This document shows positions 19,176 to 29,002 of a DNA stretch of 46,528 nt, piece after piece. Position numbers and translations under genes: made by a program. A model generated the notes under the pieces. It did not search any database. It was not told the DNA's origin and saw nothing but the letters and a program-made list of their open reading frames with translations. Every line of letters starts with the position of its first letter. The stretch's first letter is position 1. Source of the DNA: Colwellia sp. (GTDB lineage Bacteria; Pseudomonadota; Gammaproteobacteria; Enterobacterales; Alteromonadaceae); assembly GCA_022969215.1 (NCBI GenBank), contig JALJPA010000009.1, positions 1-46,528 on the forward strand, given 5' to 3'.

Positions 19176-20459
19176 ATGAAGTTTATATGTGAAGACTGTA
19201 TTAATAACGAGGTGTTGAAACAGCATCTGATCAAAAAAGAACTCATTAACGAATGTTCTTATTGCGAGAGTAAACTAGTTCGAATAATTAGTTCCGAAGA
19301 ATTGATTAAGTTTGGTGGCGACAGGTTGGTAAATTCTTTGTATTCCATCGATGAAGCAACTTCTTATGAAGCAGCTATGTTCTTCGAAAGTTGTGATAAA
19401 ATATCATTTAAAGAAATTGCCTATATCATTGAGGATCTAGAAGTTGGAGACAGCAATTTTGAAGATGAGCTTGCCGAGTACATCTGGGTTAACTCTAGTA
19501 GTGACACAGATCTATTCGTCCTCGATTATGGCGACCATGATAACAATTCGTACAAAATTGAATGGTCAAAATTTATTAAATCTATAGCTCATAAACATCG
19601 GTTTTTTAATAAGGATGCGAAGGTTTTCTTAGATTCATTATTTGAAGTTTTACTTAATAAAGGTGAAGTTAGAGATAGAGTAATTACAACGATAAATAGT
19701 ACTACAGAGCTATTTAGAGCTAGGGTGGCAAACGATGAGTCTACGAGGAAGGAAATTGTTTCTGACCCCGCCACTCAGTTAGGTCCCGTTCCAGAGTGGT
19801 TAGCAGGTGAACAAAGAATGACACCAACAGGAATTTCAGCATTATATTGCTCACTGGAGAGAGATACATGCTTTAGCGAGGTCCGCGCAATTACTGGTGA
19901 TGTGGTACTTTCGGGGATATTTAAACCAACCGAAGAATTACATCTATTAGATCTTACTAAAATACATAAGCTCAGCCAATTAACAATAGACCCTTTTGAT
20001 AATTGCTTCTCCGACTTTTCAAATAGAAGTGAATTTATCAGAGATTTAATGTTTTTGATGTCAAGACCAGCATCGAAAAATAATTCGTCAAATTATCTAT
20101 CAACGCAGATAATATTTGAATATCTATCGGTTAAATTTGGAAATAAGCTTTCAGGTTTAATGTTTAATTCTGTTCAAACCGATGGTAAAGGCAAAAATGT
20201 AGTATTGTTCCCAGAAAAATCTACCGTTAATTCTTCTCCAAATTGCTTTAAAAACATTAAATCTATTTCGGAGCATCACACAGGTTTTGGTGATTTTCAG
20301 TATTATTTTTACTCAATTGAAAAGTCACCTGACAAATATAATTTAAGTTCTTCCTCTAAGGCGAAACTAGATTTCGTTGATGGAAGCTTGATGGTTTCAA
20401 AAGTTAAAGCTGTAGTTACTAAAACAGAAGATATTCCAATCGAAATCTCCGTGACATAA
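19176..20459 (+). CDS. RES-domain protein with N-terminal CxxC / HEPN-RES-like domain (start likely 19176)
   Basis: CEDC..CSYC N-terminus; FRARV...GISALYCSLERDTCFSEVRA RES-like core. Confidence 0.72.
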   Translation: MKFICEDCINNEVLKQHLIKKELINECSYCESKLVRIISSEELIKFGGDRLVNSLYSIDEATSYEAAMFFESCDKISFKEIAYIIEDLEVGDSNFEDELAEYIWVNSSSDTDLFVLDYGDHDNNSYKIEWSKFIKSIAHKHRFFNKDAKVFLDSLFEVLLNKGEVRDRVITTINSTTELFRARVANDESTRKEIVSDPATQLGPVPEWLAGEQRMTPTGISALYCSLERDTCFSEVRAITGDVVLSGIFKPTEELHLLDLTKIHKLSQLTIDPFDNCFSDFSNRSEFIRDLMFLMSRPASKNNSSNYLSTQIIFEYLSVKFGNKLSGLMFNSVQTDGKGKNVVLFPEKSTVNSSPNCFKNIKSISEHHTGFGDFQYYFYSIEKSPDKYNLSSSSKAKLDFVDGSLMVSKVKAVVTKTEDIPIEISVT

Positions 20460-20477
20460 TATGTCACAAGTCAGTAT

Positions 20478-20510
20478 TTAGTGGTAAAATAACGCGTGAC
20501 TTACCACTAA
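20478..20510. promoter_or_regulatory. Inverted repeat upstream of the TerS-like gene
   Basis: TTAGTGGTAA-N13-TTACCACTAA, perfect 10-bp arms. Confidence 0.55.
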
Positions 20511-20535
20511 CTTACTACTAATAAAGGTGACTATT

Positions 20536-20997
20536 ATGGGGCAAGCGTTAGAGATCCATGAGCGATCAGCAGAGGTAATTGAGTTCCCCTTGAGGGCAAT
20601 GGGTCGACCTGCACATAAAGCGGCTAGAATGGCTACTTTGATGCTAGTGAATGAGGGCATGAGCCAAGGACAAGCAGCAGAGGCTGCTGGTTACTCAATG
20701 GGGATGCAAAACTCTAGTCACATAGTTAAGTCAGTTGGCTTTCAACGAGCGTATACTGCTTTGCAGTCTAAATTACAGGTTGAATTGCCTTTCGAAGTGG
20801 TGAATGCCCGTGACCTTTACCTTGAGGCACATGCCAGTGCAACAACAACAATGGAAAAACTGCGTGCGATAGATAGTCTCGTCAAGCTTTATGGATTATT
20901 GCCAAATAAAGTTGTTGAAATAATAGAACCAACTAGCCGTGAGCAGATGGACACAATGTCTGATGCAGAACTAAAGCGGATTGTTGATGGAAATTAG
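20536..20997 (+). CDS. Probable phage terminase small subunit-like DNA-binding protein
   Basis: HTH-containing N-terminus (NEGMSQGQAAEAAGYS), helical body, acidic C-terminus; AAAGGTG RBS before ATG 20536. Confidence 0.55.
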   Translation: MGQALEIHERSAEVIEFPLRAMGRPAHKAARMATLMLVNEGMSQGQAAEAAGYSMGMQNSSHIVKSVGFQRAYTALQSKLQVELPFEVVNARDLYLEAHASATTTMEKLRAIDSLVKLYGLLPNKVVEIIEPTSREQMDTMSDAELKRIVDGN

Positions 20998-21259
20998 GTG
21001 ATGGATATTAGGTGATGGATATTAAGCGACAAGCAGGGGAGTCCCGTTAAAAACTAAACTGTTAAGTTGACCTAACAAAATGAAAATATTAATGTCTTCT
21101 TAGCGCAAGGAGCTGAGGGTTAAACTAACGCATATTAATCCCTTTGTAAGTTAGCGGTATTTTCACCACTAATTTGTATGTCATTTCCAACCAACTCAAA
21201 GCTCAATTTATCAACACATTTGCGTCTACTGATGCGATTATTAAACAGGTACTCTAAAC

Positions 21260-23014
21260 ATGCAATTGGCTACACTATTAAAAAATATGTTTGTAGATGA
21301 TGATTATAAAGGCACTGCCATAGATTTTGCGAAATTAAAGAATCCATCAGAAATAACTGATTTTAATTTAAACATAGATGATGACAATAATCAGTTGTTG
21401 AAATACTTGATATGGCCGATGAATACATTTCATTTAATAGCTTGGATATTTGATACATATGACGTGTACCAGAAAATTGTATCTTTAGAGAATGACAACA
21501 ACGGCCTAAGGCAGCTGAGCACGGGCAACCACGCAAGAAATTGGTCTAATGCATTGCGCAGTGCTACAACGCATAATGAAATTAATGTAAGTTCAAGGTT
21601 TTATAAACTATTGTTTAAATTGTTTAGTGCAAGTAAAGCAAGAGTTCAGATTGAAGAGTTACTTGAAGATCCTGAATATCTGGATTTACTTTTGGAACTT
21701 TATGTTGAGAGTGATAAATGTGCAGACAGTATAAGAAATGAATTACATCAAAAGACTAATGCTCTGATTCATCGATATGTGGGGGTATTGAGTGCTATAA
21801 ACGACCGCTCAATTATTTCTAGCTTATCTCAATGTAATAAAAGTAATGGGGTAATTCAGTTTAAGAGTCTTGTTCCGCAATCTGGCATTTCACTCAATAG
21901 CTTAAGCCATAATTTAGCATACATTAAGCCAGGGATTAAAGTAGCAGCTATTGTTGGAAAATCACCTCACCAAATAAAACCTAATGAATACCATATATTG
22001 GTGCTTCCTTGGCCTCTAGAGGTTAATGATGAGTTTTTTAAGCCGGATAATACACCAAGCTTACAGATGAATGAGGAGTTTGGTTTTTTTGCATATGAGA
22101 ACCGCCAAAAAATTACGCATCAGATGATTGAATATGCGATTGAATCCTCAGGAGAGACAAATTTACTAGACCTTATAGTTATTCCTGAATGTGCAGTGCA
22201 TTCTAATGATAAAACTGAACTAATAAAGGGTCTAAAATACTACTTTTCAAAAAGAGACATCCAACCTCCAGTCATAATTTTTGGTGTTTTTGGCAACGGT
22301 GATGGAAAAGGAAGCTACGGTGAAAACAGCTTGGAGCTTTTATATCAGAACCGATTTTCTGAACTTTATGATAGTGAGAATCAGAAGAAACATCACAGAT
22401 GGGCCCTCGATAAAACCCAGCTACAGACTTATGGATTAAGCCATTTACTTAGTGAGGAAAAAGTTAAGTTGTGGGAGAACTGCTCTACTGGAGGTCGAAA
22501 GTTGATTTCCTATCGGAATGACCACATTCATTTATGCCCTCTAATCTGTGAAGATTTAGCAAGACAAGAGCCAATCGCTCCTGTAGTTCGAGCATTAGGT
22601 CCCGATCTAGTAATAGCTTTGCTTCTTGATGGACCTCAAATCAAACAACGATGGCCAGGGACATATGCAAAAATGCTGACAGAAGAGCCCGGAAGTAGTG
22701 TTTTATCAATTACGTCATTTGGCATGACCCAACGCTCTACAGGTGCTATTAACCCCGAAACTAAAGAGAACTATTCACCAAGCTTTGATGTGGCGCTTTG
22801 GAGTGATGCCACTGGTAATCAAAGGTCTATTGAATTAGATGAAGGAAAAATCGGCGTTTTACTGCAACTCAAGTTTATAGAGGCAGAGCAATGGACAGCT
22901 GATGGTCGAAGAGAAGATAAAAATAGATTAGTTTACTCAATGCACAAATCTATAGGTGATGATGTTGAACTAGGTAAATTATCTCAAAAGGAAAGATTTA
23001 CAGTGAGTGCGTAA
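21260..23014 (+). CDS. Protein with N-terminal helical domain and C-terminal carbon-nitrogen hydrolase (nitrilase) domain
   Basis: Candidate Glu-Lys-Cys triad: LIVIPECA (E), HHRWALDKTQL (K), HLCPLICEDLA (C). Confidence 0.72.
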   Translation: MQLATLLKNMFVDDDYKGTAIDFAKLKNPSEITDFNLNIDDDNNQLLKYLIWPMNTFHLIAWIFDTYDVYQKIVSLENDNNGLRQLSTGNHARNWSNALRSATTHNEINVSSRFYKLLFKLFSASKARVQIEELLEDPEYLDLLLELYVESDKCADSIRNELHQKTNALIHRYVGVLSAINDRSIISSLSQCNKSNGVIQFKSLVPQSGISLNSLSHNLAYIKPGIKVAAIVGKSPHQIKPNEYHILVLPWPLEVNDEFFKPDNTPSLQMNEEFGFFAYENRQKITHQMIEYAIESSGETNLLDLIVIPECAVHSNDKTELIKGLKYYFSKRDIQPPVIIFGVFGNGDGKGSYGENSLELLYQNRFSELYDSENQKKHHRWALDKTQLQTYGLSHLLSEEKVKLWENCSTGGRKLISYRNDHIHLCPLICEDLARQEPIAPVVRALGPDLVIALLLDGPQIKQRWPGTYAKMLTEEPGSSVLSITSFGMTQRSTGAINPETKENYSPSFDVALWSDATGNQRSIELDEGKIGVLLQLKFIEAEQWTADGRREDKNRLVYSMHKSIGDDVELGKLSQKERFTVSA

Positions 23015-23254
23015 TCGACAGTATTAAGGAGTGACGGGGTTCTAGCCTGATAGTTGCAGGATTAAGGAGTATTGTCGCCTATATTCCCTGTGGATCTGCA
23101 TGCACACTACGCAATCAACTTAGCCGACCATTTAGTTTCCTCAAGATATCCACTAATACATTACCCTTAGGGTTCATGTTTTTAGTGGATAGCACTATAG
23201 CCATATCATATAGCACCTAGATAGACTTTAGCTCTAGAATGTTGCCAATTAGTA

Positions 23255-23818
23255 TTACAGTAAGCGGTCGTGGTCCATTTCACCCTCGAACCTATCAATG
23301 TTCTCGGTAAACAAATGGACTAGGTGGTCACGCATATTGGCCTCAGCTGGGTCGTCAAACTTTGTAGCCTCAAGGGCAGCTATCATAAGCGATGGTGCTT
23401 TTGCAGTGCGCGTCATGGACAGTGGGTCTTTCTGGCGGTATAGACGGTGAATCTGCATGCACATGATAAATGCGAATATGGCAGTGAAGTCCTCGTTAGT
23501 CTCTCTGTTCTGGTATAGCTCCAACAACACAGTCACCACGGCTTTATTTATCAAGGCCAAAGGTTCAGGCATGTATTCCATGCACTTGTTACACACTAGT
23601 CCCTTACGGCAGCAGTAGATAACACTAATACCCATTGGTGACCTAGGCGTCTCTACGCCTTTTGTCCTCCAGTCAAATATAAGTGGAGTGATTTTATCAG
23701 CTAGCTGCATCAGCACTTCTTCATACGCATCGTATGGATTATCCGTCAGTCTCATGTGTGGGTTTTCAGTAAGTTCCACGGTGTCATTCTTCTTGTTATC
23801 ACAAATTAGGTCGCGCAT
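23255..23818 (-). CDS. Hypothetical protein, cysteine-rich centre
   Basis: 187 aa; a partial degraded paralogue lies at 23929-24240. Confidence 0.6.
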   Translation of the reverse strand: MRDLICDNKKNDTVELTENPHMRLTDNPYDAYEEVLMQLADKITPLIFDWRTKGVETPRSPMGISVIYCCRKGLVCNKCMEYMPEPLALINKAVVTVLLELYQNRETNEDFTAIFAFIMCMQIHRLYRQKDPLSMTRTAKAPSLMIAALEATKFDDPAEANMRDHLVHLFTENIDRFEGEMDHDRLL

Positions 23819-23928
23819 CTTACATCAAGGATCTTGTTGTCGATATAGCAAATCACACCTAAGTCCAAAACAGCAGTGGCACTGCTATAGCTCACTATTA
23901 GCCGCACTCATGGCATTTTGTATTAGGC

Positions 23929-24240
23929 TTAGTTCTCAAAGTGAACGATGTTATCCTGGAACAGATCGATTAGATGATCGCGCATCTTAACCTCGACTGG
24001 GTCAGCCAGTACTAGTTGACCAAGAACTATGATCATTAGTGATGGGGCAGGGGCAAAGCGTATGGCAGGGCGGGGCTTCACCTTGAATCCAATCAAGGGA
24101 GCTGTGTTCCCGTGGTTCTCGATATATGTTTCATTTAATTATGAGAACACAAATCGGTAACACATCTGTACCCCTTTCTCCATAAGGGTATTATCTGAGA
24201 TATATATATTGTGTTCTAGGTGTTCTCTATACTTGGATAG
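23929..24240 (-). pseudogene. Degraded paralogue of the 23255-23818 gene
   Basis: Minus-strand translation ...FAPAPSLMIIVLGQLVLADPVEVKMRDHLIDLFQDNIVHFEN* parallels TAKAPSLMIAALEATKFDDPAEANMRDHLVHLFTENIDRFEGE; in-frame TAA at 24139-24141. Confidence 0.7.
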
Positions 24241-24655
24241 TTCCTACAGGGAAATTTCTTAATATCGTTATATTTTATTTAATGCAGAAAGTAGAAGATA
24301 AAATACATTATGCAAAAAGTAAAAGCAGTAAAACACTCTCAAAATATTCTCCTATAGAGGAGCTGACCCCGATTTATTGAGACCACCGAGAACGCACAAA
24401 ACAAAAACACTCCACAGTCCTTGTTTTCGCAAGGTTTTGTTGAGTTACCGATAGCGCGTTCTCTATAGTTTTCAATCAGAACACACAGCCCACTTTCAGG
24501 AACACACAGCCTTAATCGATCGTTTACCGACCTGTTTAGTGTGTCGCTTATCATTTCCCTAAAATTATCTAACGAGTACGCCTTAGCTTTTAGACACAAA
24601 AAGACCCCAAACATGGAGCCTTTTGCGTTTTCGATTACAAAACTATAGATAACCG

Positions 24656-26338
24656 CTAGTGAGCTTTGGCCTCACTTTCTATCATTTTTCCAAATAATGT
24701 CTTTAAATTACTTGCGGCATCTTTCGATTGGCGCACAACTATCCCTTTGGTTATTGTATTTTTGGTTATTGTATTTTTGGTTATGCTTGGAGGAAGTACG
24801 GCTAGTATCGTTGTTTTCTTGACCGCTGAAATCTTCATATCGTCAAAGTTAACAACTTCAATATTGCGAGTAACTAAATCTTTTGCGACGTACTGGATTG
24901 CTCTGGTTTCAAGGTTATGTAAGTCATATGATGGGTGCGCTTCCAAAAATGAAACCTTAGCACTGGTCATTACACTATCAACGCTTTCGTCTGGGGTACG
25001 GATGTTAACGTACCATGTATGTGGCGTTGTAGTGCGCTCTGATTTGAGGCGCATCTTCTTAACTTTTCGGTATCCCAACGTCTGCATAGTAGCCGCAATA
25101 ACCCGACCATGTGGCCACTTATGCTCACTATTCGGTAGGTCGGCTTTTAGTTTAAGGTAAGTAAGGTCTACTACTTGAGCATTAACTATTTCACAAGCAA
25201 AGTCTTCGATACGTTCACGCATAATCCCTTCTTCACTACCATCAGCGGCAGCATTTGCCATGTCGGCAAGCTCTTTGGTTTTTGGGGCTGTGTTGGCCTT
25301 GGAAAACTCGTCATTTATCACGTATTCGTGGGTAAAGAAGTACGCAATTTCGGGCAAGTAGTTCTCGCGGATTGTTGCAATCTCAGCAAAGTATTCATTG
25401 TAAGCATCGGCTCCGCCAAGTGACTCCCGAACTTCTTCCGTTGTTTCATGGGCTGAACGAGTAAGTAAGTATCGGCGCATATCTTCGGTGACAGGTAGGG
25501 CATCAGCATAGTTAGAAAACAGAACCCACGCAGCGGTTCGGTTAACAATTGAGGTACCTACATTTCGTTTGTTGATCACAAATGATTTATTAGATATGAA
25601 AGGCTTCACTGAGTTAATCGCGTTGTAGCGTTCTTTACCTTGTAACTTAACTTCTTCGACAACTTTAATCATGTTTCCCTCAGCCCATTCAGTCCATTCT
25701 TTTTCAAATAGACGAGGCTCGATAAGACCAAACGCCCCCTGACCTAAAGCCTGTCCAGCTATCTCTGCCATCAGCGTTTTACCATTCCCCTCAGGACCAG
25801 TTAACACTAAGGCGAACGGCTTAGGATTGTTTGGGTTCTGGTATGGCCATGCCAAGTAATCTAAAGTTAGTTGCGCACCGCGACTCCCCTTTACTAAGAA
25901 TTGAACGTGTTTAACAAATCGTTCTACGGCTTTGCGGCTTTCTCCTGAGGGAACTCGTAGCAATGGCGGGATGTACATATTCAGCGTTAGCTCTTGAGAA
26001 ACATCACGGTAAACTTCTGGCGCTCCAGGTTTATAACCTTTACCAAAAACGGTAGGTATCCAGCCTGCGGCAATGCCACAATCGAGGGCCATGGCATGTT
26101 CTGAATTTTTAGTATCATCTGCCGCTGCTTCGATGTTCATGGTGTTGAATGGTTTTGGCGCAATAGATGTCTTGGTTTTAGAGTTATATACTTTATCTTC
26201 GGTGCCAATATAAACGCGATTCTGCGCCCATGCTGGTGCTTCTGATTCACTTAGTAAATGTGGGTCTTCATCTTTTAGGGCTTGGATACACTGAGTAATT
26301 GTCGCCTTGAGATAGTTATTCTCAATCGGTTGTAGGCT
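24656..26338 (-). CDS. SF3/D5-type helicase portion of a satellite primase-helicase (ORF track starts at 26140; coding-like sequence extends to ~26338 in frame)
   Basis: Walker A LTGPEGNGKTLMAEI, WVLFSNYADALPV; upstream in-frame LQPIENNYLKATITQCIQALKDEDPHLLSESEAPAWAQNRVYIGTEDKVYNSKTKTSIAPKPFNT. Confidence 0.85.
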   Translation of the reverse strand, partial: SLQPIENNYLKATITQCIQALKDEDPHLLSESEAPAWAQNRVYIGTEDKVYNSKTKTSIAPKPFNTMNIEAAADDTKNSEHAMALDCGIAAGWIPTVFGKGYKPGAPEVYRDVSQELTLNMYIPPLLRVPSGESRKAVERFVKHVQFLVKGSRGAQLTLDYLAWPYQNPNNPKPFALVLTGPEGNGKTLMAEIAGQALGQGAFGLIEPRLFEKEWTEWAEGNMIKVVEEVKLQGKERYNAINSVKPFISNKSFVINKRNVGTSIVNRTAAWVLFSNYADALPVTEDMRRYLLTRSAHETTEEVRESLGGADAYNEYFAEIATIRENYLPEIAYFFTHEYVINDEFSKANTAPKTKELADMANAAADGSEEGIMRERIEDFACEIVNAQVVDLTYLKLKADLPNSEHKWPHGRVIAATMQTLGYRKVKKMRLKSERTTTPHTWYVNIRTPDESVDSVMTSAKVSFLEAHPSYDLHNLETRAIQYVAKDLVTRNIEVVNFDDMKISAVKKTTILAVLPPSITKNTITKNTITKGIVVRQSKDAASNLKTLFGKMIESEAKAH

Positions 26339-28023
26339 TCAAGCATTGAGTCCCCTACTTGGGCGCGGTCTTTCTTACAAAGTTTACGTTGGCTATTACG
26401 GGACACTTCTACTTGAATTTTTTCAAGCTGTTCTTCGTCTGTAGCTACTGCGATACGAGCGACTAAACCTTTGCGGGTATTCTTTGAGACGGCTGCGAGG
26501 TATTCGTCACCTGCTTTGTGAAATAAGCTTTTGATCGTTAGTTTTTTACCTGAGGTGCCCTCTCTCATGGACTCCCACTTTTGGTCACAAGCATCCGCTT
26601 CGTAATCGTCACCGTCAGAGGACCAAGTGTCCCAGATTTCTAATCCTTGAGCCGAAGCGTTACTGTGATTGTTTAGTATGAATCCGACACTTAGCCATTC
26701 ATCATAACCATTAGGGCTTATGTATGAGAGTGCAAATCGAACTTCGTCCATTTCGTTTAGGGACATTTCGCCTTTAGCACGAACGCTTACTTGCTTATTC
26801 GGAAGTTTGGGCAGGGCTTCATCTAGTTCTTGAATAGTTACCGTTTTTCCATGCCACTCAACTTTGTTTTCCCAGAACGAACCGTCTTCATTTTTTCGGT
26901 CAGGTTTAACATTAATTCCGATAGGTAGGCGCATCCAGCGGATAATATTATTACCCGATACATCACCTACAATACCAGCACGTTTAACAATAGAGGTGGC
27001 GAAGTCGACACTGTTGATTGGTAGTGCAAGTACATAACCATCTTGGAACGACCCAGGACTTGTTTCGATTGAGTAGGTTGGTTTTAGTTTGTCACGAATT
27101 CCTTTAGCTGTGTATGCTGCACGGGTTACTTTACCGTTTGAGTCAGTCTTGGCTTCTTTATGTTCACCAATGTCATCTATCATGAGAACAAACATCGCAT
27201 GGAAGTCCTCTTTTTTACGAGAAGTACCTGTGAATGTTGAACCACTGAAATACCGACCAGCACTACCTTTGTCCATTAGCTCTTTGGCGGTTAGGAACTG
27301 TCGGGTGTTGAAGCCGACTTTCCTATCTTCACCAGTGTTCCATACGGCAACGGTTGTTGAGGCTACGTGGTCACCAAAAATGTTGGTCATGAACTCTGCA
27401 TTAGTTTTAGGTTCTAGGATGGATTCCTTCTGTTGTACGGATAGGAAAGTTACGCCGTGGATGCCCGTATCACTATTATCTTCAACCATACTTTTAGCAT
27501 TGGTGTTATCAAAAATTGATGGTTGGTGCGCTTTGACCTCGTATTCTTTGGCCAGTTCTTCGGCCTTGGTTTGGGCTAATTCTTTCGCTTCTTTTTCTGT
27601 TTGATCACTCGACAGTTTCGCTATACGAGTTGCTTCTTGTTCCTCTGTTTTGGCTTTTTTTACACGGTCACGTTCTGCTTTATTTTCACGGGAAATGTCA
27701 TGATTTAATTGCTTGAGATCGGTCGTTGCTTTAGCTTTCTTGGTATTAAGGACACGTGATTGCGCTCGCAATGATTTCAGCGCTTCGCGGAACTTTTTGG
27801 CTACCGTGGCTAAAACCGTGTACTGAGTTTTCTCGTCTGTACTAAAGTGTTGGCGCTGACCATGTTCATCCAAGAATCCTTTAAGGTCTGTACTCGCGTT
27901 ATCTACCTCATCCTTGGCTTCCATGAGGTCTGGGGCTAGTCCATCAAGAGCCAACTCTAGTTCTTTAATAGATTTTTCAAGCGTAATGATTGTGGCGTTG
28001 CGTTCTTTATTCTTATTAGACAT
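26275..28023 (-). CDS. Primase portion with PriCT_2-like domain, probably frameshifted relative to the helicase ORF
   Basis: Coiled-coil N-terminus, primase-like centre (MLMIDDIGEH... IIRWMRLPIGINVKP), PriCT_2-like VRFALSYISPNGYDEWLSVGFIL...W..WS. Confidence 0.75.
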   Translation of the reverse strand: MSNKNKERNATIITLEKSIKELELALDGLAPDLMEAKDEVDNASTDLKGFLDEHGQRQHFSTDEKTQYTVLATVAKKFREALKSLRAQSRVLNTKKAKATTDLKQLNHDISRENKAERDRVKKAKTEEQEATRIAKLSSDQTEKEAKELAQTKAEELAKEYEVKAHQPSIFDNTNAKSMVEDNSDTGIHGVTFLSVQQKESILEPKTNAEFMTNIFGDHVASTTVAVWNTGEDRKVGFNTRQFLTAKELMDKGSAGRYFSGSTFTGTSRKKEDFHAMFVLMIDDIGEHKEAKTDSNGKVTRAAYTAKGIRDKLKPTYSIETSPGSFQDGYVLALPINSVDFATSIVKRAGIVGDVSGNNIIRWMRLPIGINVKPDRKNEDGSFWENKVEWHGKTVTIQELDEALPKLPNKQVSVRAKGEMSLNEMDEVRFALSYISPNGYDEWLSVGFILNNHSNASAQGLEIWDTWSSDGDDYEADACDQKWESMREGTSGKKLTIKSLFHKAGDEYLAAVSKNTRKGLVARIAVATDEEQLEKIQVEVSRNSQRKLCKKDRAQVGDSMLEAYNRLRITISRRQLLSVSKP

Positions 28024-28390
28024 AATAGACTTAGTTATCGAATCGACTGATTAACCCGTGCCGAGTGAGTTCAGTCTTTTTATTTCTACGAGTTCTATGT
28101 AATGCGTACCGGTCCTCAATAACCACGGCTATGGTTATCGTCGACTCAGCCATGATGCTTTCGCATAGGTCAGCCGTTACATAGTATTCGTCATTTATTT
28201 TATATTGGGCGGAGTTGGTTTTTTACCTTCTCCGCTTTTTGTTTTCTTGCTTTCTTGTTTCCCGAAAAACTTGCTGAATATACCCACCCCAGAAGGTTAT
28301 ATCTATTGGTATTTTTTCGCCGATTACGGAGCTAATATACATAGGTATACTCGGGTATACTCAGGTGCACAGAAACTTGTAAATTAATTT

Positions 28391-29002
28391 TCAATCATCA
28401 TGTGGGCCACAGTATTCTTGTGCTCTAAACTCTGCCCACTCTTGTGCTTTTCGAGTATCGACTTCGACTTTTGCATCGAACTTTTGTTGGATTGGGTATT
28501 CAGCGTCGAATATGCCTTTGAATGGTCTTCCGACCCTGATTTTTATCCCGTGCTGTTGTTCGTAGATAAGCGTAGCCAGTTTGGTGTCGTTGTCTGTTGA
28601 TTTAATAAGGGCTAAGTGTGCAGCTACTACATCGAGTAGTTCAGGGTTGACGATATGTAGTGACGCTAAAATGCTCTGCTTTAATGCGGTTGTAGTTATC
28701 TCGTGGAGGGCATTAATTATGATGGCAGCCCTGCTATGTTCTGAGGGAGATTCCTCATGATTGTCATTGCGTAATGCGGCTTTCATTTGTTCTGGTGACA
28801 TTGACAGAATAGGTACTATTGAGTCTAGGGGCTCTGCCGTAAAGCCAGCAACGGCTGTCGCAAAGAGTACGCTATGGCGGTGCCTTAAGTGGTCAAGTAA
28901 TTCTCGTTCGGCCTCGATACTGTATGGCTTACCACTTATTAGTTTTACGTTTGAATTATGCTCAGGCGTTGGGGTTGGTTTTGTCATTATAATATCCCCC
29001 AA
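28391..29002 (-). CDS. Hypothetical protein
   Basis: 203 aa (ATG 28987 also possible); between primase and AlpA-like genes on the same strand. Confidence 0.6.
   Translation of the reverse strand: MGDIIMTKPTPTPEHNSNVKLISGKPYSIEAERELLDHLRHRHSVLFATAVAGFTAEPLDSIVPILSMSPEQMKAALRNDNHEESPSEHSRAAIIINALHEITTTALKQSILASLHIVNPELLDVVAAHLALIKSTDNDTKLATLIYEQQHGIKIRVGRPFKGIFDAEYPIQQKFDAKVEVDTRKAQEWAEFRAQEYCGPHDD

Noticed and set aside
20990-21025. Short tandem repeat attaggtgatggat
   Set aside because: Only about two copies; likely local slippage
24339-24614. 91-aa minus-strand ORF downstream of the helicase
   Set aside because: No recognisable motif or RBS; too uncertain to call
24741-24785. 15-bp tandem repeat ggttattgtattttt
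   Set aside because: In-frame TITKN repeats in the helicase C-terminus; simple coding repeat, no CRISPR or iteron structure
24666-25160. 164-aa plus-strand ORF opposite the helicase (also 25175-25423, 27089-27604)
   Set aside because: Antisense shadow ORFs of strongly supported minus-strand genes
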